This document shows, one piece after another, positions 55,546 through 64,000 of a stretch of DNA of 64,000 nucleotides (its first letter is position 1; each line of letters starts with the position of its first letter). The position numbers and the translations under genes are program-made. Under the pieces are notes generated by a model. The model was not told the DNA's origin. It did not search any database and was given only the letters and a program-made list of their open reading frames with translations. The stretch covers positions 998,870 to 1,062,869 of the forward strand of contig ML682220.1 of NCBI GenBank assembly GCA_007922195.1. Direction: 5' to 3'. This DNA is from Podocnemis expansa. Its lineage: Eukaryota > Chordata > Testudines > Podocnemididae.

Positions 55546-56233
55546 TCTTTTACCCAGGGTTTTAAAACCCAAAGCAGTGCTAACTTAACCATTTCACTCC
55601 AGACAATGTCAAAAATAAAGCAATGGGAACACAGTACTTTCAGCTGATGAAAGTTTGATACAAACACGTGCTCTTTTATCTGAAAGCATTATTTATTAGA
55701 CTTAAGCAGACACAAAGCAATAGCTTAACATTATCCCAAATAGTTGTCTACAATCTGAGATGTCATTGAGTAATTAAGAGCAGGGTCAATGGCCAGACCA
55801 TACCCCATTGGAGAGTAAGGTGTCAGGAAGAGTCTCTCAGCATATCTTCAGAGACCTACTGTGACGCGTGCTATCTAATCTTTTTACAACTAGCCTTTAC
55901 AAAACACATAGCTCATAGCGACCCCTACTGGGTCATCTCTTCTCCTAACTTCAGTAAACGTCAACAAAACATTCCAAACAACATTAGTCACAATAAGCTT
56001 CTGCATCAAAGTCTCCATCAACTTTTCTTTGTCTCATAATTTGTTGATTCTTTTCTCCCCTCTTGCCAGTCTGATTAGCAGAACTGCAAGACTGTAGCTA
56101 GTATTTTAGCTTGCCTTCAAAATCCCTGTTTGTCCAAACTCACCCTTAACTCTGGTGTTCTATTTTATTAATTAATGGTGGTTGAATGTACGCAAGATGG
56201 CTGGGATTAGCTTAGTTGAATTCTGGGGTAACA
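55546..56233 (-). mobile_element. Candidate 5' LTR of the retroviral remnant
   Basis: On the minus strand it would begin TGTTACCCCAG (at 56233) and end near 55546, followed directly by a primer-binding-like sequence TGGTGAACCAG (55533-55543). AATAAA on the minus strand lies at 55692-55697, about 150 bp before the end. The 3' terminus reads GA instead of CA, and no downstream LTR was found. Confidence 0.4.
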
Positions 56234-56239
56234 TCCTCT

Positions 56240-56765
56240 CTCCCCCTCACCATGTGGAGTTCAAAATAGGGCTTGGAATTTCAAACATTCATGAAAAGCT
56301 GTAAAGGTTATTTACCTAACCCATAGATGGTTGCTGGGGTCATTCATGACTTTTCCGTTCAGTAATCACTCCTCCTGGGTTTCTAGAGCCACCTGTGAAC
56401 AGTGACCTGAGTAGGTGTGTTTAGTAAACAGTATTCTATTTCCATATCTAATTATTTAAATTAGAGGTAATCCAGGCAGCCCGCAGTTCAGGTCACCAAA
56501 TCATTGCTCCAAAATACAGAGGGGGTATCAGTTTTTCTCCAGAACTGCACAAGGTGCAAGGTGGAAGAATGCTGCATATTTCACTGTGTTTGTATACAGC
56601 CATAACAGGATAAACCATGTGAGTTAACACAGCATCATGTTAATTCCCTTGTGGATTCTTAGCCAATCCTGGCTGCTGCAAGCTACAAACTTTTCCCAAA
56701 GCAGAAACTCCACATTGTCCATTACATTGGGGGAAGGAAGTATTTTCTAGGCCTCCGTGTAGAGC
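56240..56765. other. Intergenic DNA, unassigned
   Basis: No gene or clear element. Confidence 0.35.
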
Positions 56766-56774
56766 TGTCTGATC

Positions 56775-56982
56775 CAGTGGTTCCCAACAAGTGTGTCATG
56801 ACCCATGGGTGTGCCATGAGGCCTGAGCAGGTGTGCCATGGAATTGTTTGAAAAACTACCTGAACAGTTCTGGATTGGCTCATGAATATTTATGAGTTCA
56901 TTTGGCGACTAGATGGTGGTGTGCCTCAAAATAACTAAAAGTATCAAGGTGTGCAATGGCAGATACAAGTGTGAGAAACACC
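56775..56982. mobile_element. Short hAT element
   Basis: Left end cagtggttcccaacaagtg; right end gtgtgagaaacacc, a diverged complement. Flanks gtctgatc (56767-56774) and atctaatc (56983-56990) match at 6 of 8. Internal gtgtgccatg repeats. Confidence 0.6.
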
Positions 56983-56994
56983 ATCTAATCCATT

Positions 56995-58690
56995 CTACTC
57001 ACAAAAGTGCTATTCTACGTTTGAATACTTCAGCAGTATACACTGCAGGTTTCCCTTTAGCTATATGCCCTCACCCCATAGGACAATTAGTTTTGACATT
57101 TTTATTAAACAAAAGATTATAATTTTATAGTTTAAATGTTACTTCTATAACTGTGATTAACAAGGGTTTGTCCAGAGACAGTAAAAGGATGATCCCCTTC
57201 ACATGTGTTGGTTTACTTTGGAAATGTTACATTTTATGTCTGTGAGATTCCACAGCAATTAATTCAGTGCCTGTCCGCTGAACAAGTGTGGACAATAACC
57301 TCTTTTCTTATCCTTTTTAGCACCTTTAACTCATACCATCTGCTCTTCTTCAGGAACTCAATTCCCGTCCCACCATACTCTTACTGACTGTTCCAAAAGG
57401 AAACATTTCTATGATAAAGGTATGATCTATATTCTTAAGAGGGCAGACCAGAAGGTCCAGTACCAGAAAAAGAGGGATGAAAGACTGGAACAACACTGGG
57501 TCAAGAGTCAGGATCACATTGGTTCCCTCTGACTTTAGAGTCTATGAGGAGGAAAGGTTGAATTTCATCACCCAGGTTGAGGACAGGGTGTAGGCATGTA
57601 CAAAGCAGCTCCTGGAACATGAATGGCAACTAAGAAAAAAGGATAGAATTTCACAGAGAGAACTCTCTTGACAACTCCCAGCTATAAGGCTGCAAGAGTA
57701 TCGGCTCCTGCTGCCTCCCCCACAGCCTGACACAATCATCCCTCAAAATATACTGTCCAGCAGTAGCTTGGATAATTCTGTGTCAGGACGGCCCATGCAT
57801 TCAGGACTCACAAACAGCTGGGCAGGGCAACTAAACCCTGCACAGCCTCCTTCTTCTACCCCTCTCTCGTGGAAAGGTCTTCCCCTCTTCCCCTGCTGCC
57901 AAGTGAAAGAAAAATGTTTAAAGAAGGGAGAGATGAATATGGGGCCAGGGAATTTGTAGCAGAAGGGGGAATGTGTTAGATAGTAATTATTTCCTGCCCT
58001 TCATGCATATGTGTGTGCATTTGTGGCTTTGTAATTGCAACCAATTTGCCCAATACTGTGTGTGTGTTTTACTATTTTAAGACATGTTTATAAGCAAAGC
58101 ATGCTGTGTTTTGAAAAAAGTTGGCATCATATCATACAGTCATGATTTGGAGACAAAGCATGTTCAGAAGCAATTATGTGTTAATAAATAAATGGTACTT
58201 CTAAATTTAACTAGGTACATCAATTCACACGTCAATAAATGCTGTCTATACATGTGTTCCACCACCAACCAAATTCATTTTTCATAATGTTATTCAGGCT
58301 TCCATTGCTTGACACTCAATCGCACACCCCTCCCAAGCACTGTCCCCCTGCTCCCCAATTTCCTCCCACCAGTGCATTCCTACATGTACTATCCCCCCAA
58401 TTCCACAACATGAAAACATAAATCATTCACAACTTCTGTTGCCCAAGTGCAACCACCACCTACAATGGTAGCTGTGCTTTCTGGCTGAATGTGTCAATTC
58501 ATGGTACCTCACTGTCACAAGTCCATTTAGGGGGAAATGACTGGAACAGCCTAGTTTGGCAAGTGACTGTCCTTGACTTCTGGTGGTAGATATGTCAATG
58601 TCTTCTGATGCAATGTTTGATAGGGTGCGTTCTAAGTTATTACAGAGAATTCTTTCTTGGGCATCTGGCTGATGAGTCTTGCCCACATGC
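56995..58690. other. Intergenic DNA, no gene
   Basis: Frames of about 60-90 codons without support. A (GT)n tract lies near 58058. Confidence 0.4.
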
Positions 58691-59091
58691 TCACCATTTA
58701 ACTGATCACCATATTTAGGATTGGGAAGGAATTTTCCCCCCCAGACAAATTAGCCAAGGCTCTAGGAGTCACCTTCCTCTGTAGCAAGAGGCATGAATCA
58801 CTTGCTGGTGGGTTCTCTGTATCTTAAAGTCTTTAAACCATGATTTGAGACTTTAATAACTCAGTCATCGGTTAGACTCGCACAAGTGGCTAAACTTAGG
58901 GCATTCAAGAGCCACACAATTTGATTATTAAACCCTCAAGAGCCACACTGAGGCATACAGCCACATTTTACCTATTCCAAAATTACTAAGTTAAATTTAA
59001 AGTGTGCAATGTAATTTAATCATAAAAAGGAGGATAAATGTTGAGCCTACTAATGCCAGATTCTAATAATTAATTAAGGTTACCATGAAAA

Positions 59092-59215
59092 CAAGAAAAA
59101 CAAGGAGTCGTGTAGCACTTAAAGACTAACAGATTTATTTTTCACATGAGCTTTTGTGGGAGAAAATCCCACTTCTTCAGATGCTTCGAAGATGGATGAA
59201 CTTACAGAAGGTCTA
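59092..59215 (+). mobile_element. SINE-like fragment nested in hAT
   Basis: gtgtagcacttaaagactaa, cagatttatttttcacatga, gaaaatcccacttcttcaga. Forward copy of the unit seen at 28634 and 30751. Confidence 0.7.
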
Positions 59216-59545
59216 CCTGTACATTAAAAATTTAGCTTCTCCCCACTGTCCCGACCATGCCACTGCTTCTCCCTGTCCTCTCCCACCATGCTACCACTTC
59301 TCCCTGCCATCCCAACCTCCTTCCTAACCCCCAGACCCTGACATTTGGCTCCCCCGTGCCAACCTGCCCTCCCCAGGGCCCCTTTACCTGGCCACTCTGG
59401 CAGCTACGCACAGGCTGAGGCTTGCTCCCCTTGCTTTAAGCCCTGTCCAGGCTAAGCATCCAATATGGCCAATCCAGTGGCTAGGCACAGGCTGAGGCTC
59501 CCCCGGAGCAGGCTCAGAGCATGCTCAGGGCAGGAGATTTAAAAC

Positions 59546-59715
59546 CAGGGCCAGCACTACGCAGTAAGCAGCCCCTGTGTTGCAGGGGGGCGCCAGCATT
59601 TTGAGGGGCATCAAAAGGGTACAGCGCTGTGGCACTCCCCTGATGACATCACTCATCTGCATCGGCATCGCTCTGCTGCTGGGGGGGGGCAGCACGATCC
59701 CCAGCGCTGGCCCTG
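59546..59715. mobile_element. 170-bp hAT element with perfect target duplication
   Basis: Inverted ends cagggccagcactac and agcgctggccctg; flanks tttaaaac at 59538-59545 and 59716-59723 are identical. It is nested in the hAT at 58878-59823 and splits its aggagatttaaaac/aaactcctagg palindrome. Confidence 0.9.
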
Positions 59716-59907
59716 TTTAAAACTCCTAGGTTGGGGCTGCTTTCCTCTGGCTTTCTTCCACGAACCGCACTTTTCCATTCAAGAGCCCCATGCGGCTCCT
59801 GAGCTGCAGTTTGGCCACACCTGGGTTCAAGGTTTATTACAAATGTGGGTGGATGTGATTCTGTGGCCTGTGTTGTGCAAGAGGTTAGAGTTGATGATTA
59901 TATTGAT

Positions 59908-60632
59908 CAGTGGCGTAGCTAGCGTTGGGCACACTGGGGCACGTGCCCCCAGTCCCAACGCTGGTGCCCCGGATCTCCGGCCCAATCGGGCCAGGGATCC
60001 GGGGTCCGATCCCCAGCCGGTCACGGCGGTGCCAGCGCCAGCGCCGGCGCCATCCTCAGCCAGGGATCCAGACCTGGCTGGCTGCCCAGCAGGCCACGCC
60101 CCTGGCCAGAGATAGGGCCAGGGGGAGGCCACGCCGCCGCAAGCAGCTCAGCCGCGGCACGGCCAGAAGTGGCCGCTGGAAGCCGGGCCCACACCCGCGG
60201 CGGGAGGTGACCAGGCCCCTGATCCCCAGCCAGGGAGGAGCCCGCCAGCAGCCAGGCCCCGGATCCCCAGCGGGGGATCCGGGGACCGGCTGGCCGCCCG
60301 CAGCCACTGCGGCCCCATCCCCAGCCGCGGATCCAGGGCCCCGGCTGGCTGCCTGCTGCGACGGCGGTGGTCCCGTCCCCCGCTGGGGATCCGGGGCCTG
60401 GCCACCAGCAGCCACAGCGGCCCCGTCCACAGCCAGCGATCGGGGGCCTGGCCCCCACTGCCGCTTGTGGCAGTGCTGCGCTGAAGCCTAGCTGCGCTGC
60501 AGCCGCGTGGCCTCCCCATGGCCCTATCCCTGGCCAGTGGGTGGGGGCCTCTCCCCAGTGGGCGGGGCCTGCCTCTGGGGGCGGGGGCTGGGCCCGTGCC
60601 CCAGGTCCATTCCCCCCCCAGCAACACCTCTG
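59908..60632. mobile_element. GC-rich hAT element with perfect target duplication
   Basis: 725 bp, begins cagtggcgtagctagcg and ends caacacctctg. The 8-mer atattgat occurs on both sides (59900-59907 and 60633-60640). The interior is very GC- and CpG-rich with repeated gatccccagc/gatccggggc units. Frames of up to 215 codons on both strands are composition artefacts (Gly/Ala/Pro/Arg-rich, no domains). Confidence 0.88.
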
Positions 60633-60854
60633 ATATTGATCCCTTCTGACCTTAGAGTCTATATGCACAAAAATGCTTCTTCAGCCTCACTGTAAGTGCA
60701 GCTCAGCCAGAGCAGAATTTTGCAGAATTTTAAAATACTGGGTCCAGAATTCCTCCCCCCCCCATGGAATTTCCCCAGAAGTAAAATATGCCAAAGGGTG
60801 GTTTTGAAATCCCACTAGTTGTTTATCTTCTTCTTTAGGTTACTTAAATACCTC

Positions 60855-60992
60855 AAAAAATCTGTCAATTTCCCTGTACTTCACATCTCCATCTGCAAAA
60901 TGGGTATAAGAGCCCTTCCTTTCCCCAGAGATGTTGTGAAGAAAAATACATTAAAGAATGTGAGGTGCTCAAGATACTTCAATAATGGTACC
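60855..60992 (+). mobile_element. MIR SINE fragment, interrupted by an LTR
   Basis: Forward MIR text: cacatctccatctgcaaaat, gggtataagagccc and the tail gaggtgctcaagatacttc, stopping at the LTR border. Confidence 0.65.
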
Positions 60993-61429
60993 TGTGACAG
61001 GGTGCTGGCTAAGAACTGAAGGTTAAACCATATCTCTGCTTCTGGAACCCTAATCGGGGTGAGGGGTAAAAGCAACTAAGTGAGCCTGAGGGGCCTGGGG
61101 TAACAGGGAACAGCTGTTATATTCATTAGTCCAGCCCAATAAAGATTCACAGGCTGACCTCCAGGGGAGCTCACCAGAGACTCACAGCAGGGAGGTAGCA
61201 GGAATAGCATGAGGAAGGAAGGGGCAAGTGGTCAGACTGAGAAGGAGAAATCTCAGTTGGGGTTGAGACTGTGTGGCCCCTGTGCCCAGACTGTACTTGT
61301 AAATAGCTGGTAGTGGAAAAAGCCTGTAAATAAACAGCTCTAGTAGGAACACAAAGCCATGATCTGCACATGGTCTGTGGGACAGAAAACCTGAGGAGTT
61401 GGGTGGAGGACTGGTGCAAACCTACTACA
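60993..61429 (+). mobile_element. Solo LTR candidate inserted in a MIR
   Basis: 437 bp, begins TGTGACAGGGTGC and ends CCTACTACA. Flanks gtacc (60988-60992) and gtatc (61430-61434) match at 4 of 5. AATAAA occurs at about 61137 and again near 61326 (taaataaacagctc), about 100 bp from the end, as in a + strand LTR. Confidence 0.55.
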
Positions 61430-61434
61430 GTATC

Positions 61435-63840
61435 TAGAAGTACTTAAGGATCTAAGAGAGAAGCCATTGGTCATATTGAGGCAGTGGCCTCTAGATGTGG
61501 ACAAACAAGAGGTCTTGCAAGGTTATCAATTTCTATTTATCACAGGTGAGTCAAGAACATTAGGCAGGTAATTCTAAAATGACCATTTCAGTCTTAACAC
61601 ACTGCTAAGAGACAATAGATGAGTTTCTCACCTGGTGAAAAATCAGCCATTCAATTGACCTGTGCTGATTTACAGTACATGAGCATTTAAATATTTGTTC
61701 ATGGCCATTGTATGTTGTACTAAGAGTTGTGTTCAATCATAGGCTAGAATGTCAAGTGGTAAGAAAGGGTATGGGGTGAGTGACCTCATCTCACCCATTA
61801 GCAACACAGAACTTACACAATTCTTAAAGCAGGCAAATGCATCAGTACATTCCTGTGATACAAAAATAACCTACCAGTCTCATGTTGTCTGAAGGCACGA
61901 TAAAATACCTTTATCCCACATTTACCATGCATAGAAAAACCACAACCAGTGTTATAAAGCTGACAGTCTCTGTTTCTAAATGAAGGATCAATGATTGTGA
62001 TAAAACAATCCTATGGTTGCTCACAGGATGCTCACTTCTATTAAAACAATAAAATTAAATCACATCATAATATTAAAAAGATGGATATCACTGAGGACAA
62101 GAGTATACCGTAGCTGACAATGTTGATTAGCCATTGATTTTTCGGCATATGTAGCTATCGTAACAAAGGACTAGATAGACTTCATCTTCAAAAGGGCCTT
62201 ATAACTAGGCCTCTAAAATGGGTTGCAATTTTGTAGGCCCAAGTTCTGATCTGCATAATATACATTTGCAGGCAAAGGCATATACCATACATAGACAGCT
62301 GGTCTTCTGGAAGCTTGAAAACAAAAATTTCCCTCCTTCACGTATTTACAGCAATCTGTTATACAGAATTGCTCATGCTAGCTAGGGTACAGCTGACTAA
62401 TTCTTTACTGCTTTAGCAAAAACCAATTTATTTTCATATGCTGATTACCATAAAAGTGCCTAGAGGGCTCTTACCACAATCACATACAAGCCCCCAAAAC
62501 ATGCAAAATCTTGACAGTTTATTGCATTCCAAACTCCAGCCACAAAGGGTAACACCACACTAGACAGGGAATTTGCAGAGGGTGGGAGAAAGGAATCACC
62601 AAAAGAACTGAATTTTAAAACAATCAAATCTTTTAATTTTTTAAAAACATGGTGACAATTTAAATTTTAAAAAGGTTAGATTAAAAGCAAAGATATTAAC
62701 ATCTTTTTACCTGTCACAGGAGCAAACCATACATCTACAATATCTCCTCTATTTACAAAAAAAAGAGGAAAAAGGTTATTAATTTTGCATGAGATCTCTA
62801 TTCCCACACCTCTGCAGTGCAGCAACCACTGTAGCTGGGCCAGACTTTAATTAACTAGATGGGGTAGGGGCACAAAGAGAATACAGTTTGAAACAGAACT
62901 CATTTAATAATGAATTACTTTTTTTTAAAGTTTCTCTCCTCCTAAGACTTTTTTTCCTAAAGCATAGATGAAATGGAAGAGTTCTTCAAAACATGCTTTT
63001 GATGAGATTCCTTTCCATGTCTGAAGACAGCCCAAAGACTGATATAAGACTGGTGATGTGGAGCTTTTGATCATAAATGTATCAAAGGGTGTATTAAAAA
63101 TGAAATGTATAACCAGCAAGTACATGCTGTGCACCCAACAAGGAGAGCACACTGTATTGCTTTTTCATGGGACCTACAAAAAGTGTGGTTTAATTAATTT
63201 ATTTATGTTCTCAGAGATTGAGACAAATTTAAAGTCAACAATCAGATATCTGAAAGCAGAAAAAAAATTTCCTCCACCCTATCAGAATATGGTAAATTAT
63301 TGCCCTCATATTCTTGACAGTACACATTGTCAGTAGACAAGCATATTCACAAATTAAAACCTTAATGATCCTTAAAAAAAAGAAACATCTGTGTGAGAAC
63401 ATAATGACCATGCAACTCACATATGCAAAAAAAAACCTGGGCATTTACAGTTATCGTTGTCCACAACTATTAATGTTAATTCATAGTGAATTTGCACTGA
63501 GTTCACTCTAAAAATGGTCAATGTTGATTAGCGTTACTACCTACATCAGAAGTGTGGCTCAAAAATAGCTACAAATTCTGGGCCCATGTACTATTCTTGG
63601 ACTCTATTTACGTAACTATAATCCTGCTGCAATATATTGCAAGCTTTGTTCAAGCTTTTAACCTAGTGAAAAGCACACAGTGTAGGTGCCATCTACACAG
63701 TGGCTGTTTCAGCTGGGTCTCCAATATGGTTCTTGTTGAAGCATAAAAGAGGCTTTAGAAAGCAAAATATAATAGACTACAACAGTTTGCATCCAGATGT
63801 AGCTATCAGAGATAAAGAGAGAAGGCCTGACATGAAGTGA
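61435..63840. other. Intergenic DNA, no gene
   Basis: AT-rich with T/A runs. Frames at 62925-63152 (-), 63058-63336 (+) and others are unsupported. Confidence 0.4.
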
Positions 63841-63844
63841 AGGA

Positions 63845-64000
63845 GGCATAGTCTATGCTTAGAATTTAGGTTGACATACCTACAGTGTTCAAATATGGGG
63901 GCGGGGGGAGGAATCAAACATCCCTGACTGATGTAGCTATGACAAACTAATCTTCAGCTAGGATAATGGAAGAATGCTTCTGTCAACCTAGCTACTATTG
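63845..64000. mobile_element. MITE cut by window end
   Basis: The text ggcatagtctatgcttagaa, gaggaatcaaacatccctga, gatgtagctatgacaaacta and ctgtcaacctagctacta matches a common turtle MITE pattern; it is a partial copy because the window stops here. Confidence 0.5.

Larger units (their letters stand above)
58878..59823. mobile_element. hAT element, CAGGTGTGGC family, inserted in CR1
   Basis: Left part cacaagtggctaaacttag, right end agtttggccacacctg. Flanking ggttagac (58870-58877) and ggttcaag (59824-59831) are consistent with a decayed 8-bp duplication of the CR1 target. It shares cactgaggcatacagccaca and ccatgccactgcttctcc with the copy from 22671. It contains a SINE-like unit (59092-59215) and a small hAT (59546-59715). 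Confidence 0.75.
58695..60670 (+). mobile_element. CR1 3' UTR copy, split by two hAT insertions
   Basis: CR1 tail text occurs in order in three pieces: 58715-58877 (gattgggaaggaattttccc, cttaaagtctttaaaccatg), 59824-59907 (aaggtttattacaaatgtgg, ttgtgcaagaggttagagtt) and 60633-60665 (tcccttctgaccttagagtc). Read together they follow the turtle CR1 3' end in forward orientation. The intervening DNA is two hAT elements. Confidence 0.78.

Noticed and set aside
60021..60668. 215-codon minus-strand frame and overlapping long frames on both strands
   Set aside because: They lie inside the GC-rich hAT 59908-60632, are Gly/Ala/Pro/Arg-rich, appear in several frames at once and end beyond the element's border.
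20043..64000. Expected downstream neighbours of GASK1A (POMGNT2, SNRK)
   Set aside because: I searched by eye for their coding sequence on both strands and recognised none; they may lie beyond the window.

Overview
The window is vertebrate nuclear DNA. It contains the last four coding exons of one intron-containing gene in a background of interspersed repeats. The repeats (CR1 LINEs with a reptile-type 3' end, many short hAT and palindromic DNA elements, MIR fragments, retroviral LTRs) point to a non-avian sauropsid, most likely a turtle. That assignment rests on recalled repeat families, not on a search.

The only gene I can name confidently is GASK1A (FAM198A), a Golgi/secreted member of the FAM20-related kinase-like family. 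It lies on the + strand. The window opens inside an upstream exon (1-321); the remaining exons are 15507-15629, 17457-17560 and 19832-20042, ending in TAA. All junctions are GT/AG, phases agree and the frame is intact, giving the C-terminal 252 residues. The two presumed active-site segments (HDRLDR and IDNAG) sit at the starts of the second and third exons seen here.

Intron 1 (about 15.2 kb) holds a CR1 element split by a palindromic element (about 620-2580), a block of AT-rich palindromic elements (2627-3475), another at 6037-6431, a solo LTR with a 4-bp target duplication (8665-9383), MIR fragments and a small hAT (12030-12260). Intron 2 holds a 720-bp hAT (15815-16534). Intron 3 holds a long hairpin (17708-18074), a palindromic element (18111-18380) and a hAT (19047-19413).

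From 20.1 to 64 kb no complete gene was recognised. The region is a mosaic of paired palindromic elements, a composite inverted repeat (21801-23600), a family of GC-rich elements built around a GAGCATGCTCAG palindrome, a CpG-rich TTTCGAAA foldback (47838-48745), a decayed PIF/Harbinger transposase on the minus strand (46080-47190), a retroviral remnant on the minus strand (about 54.4-56.2 kb), three solo-LTR candidates in the window overall, and a nested stack of at least five elements (58.7-60.7 kb). One short minus-strand block (33592-33747) has splice sites and an open frame and may be an exon of an unidentified gene.

The most useful leads are the intronic hairpin, the inverted repeat that continues past the ends of a hAT element, the possible minus-strand exon, and several insertions with clear target-site duplications that make the order of events readable.
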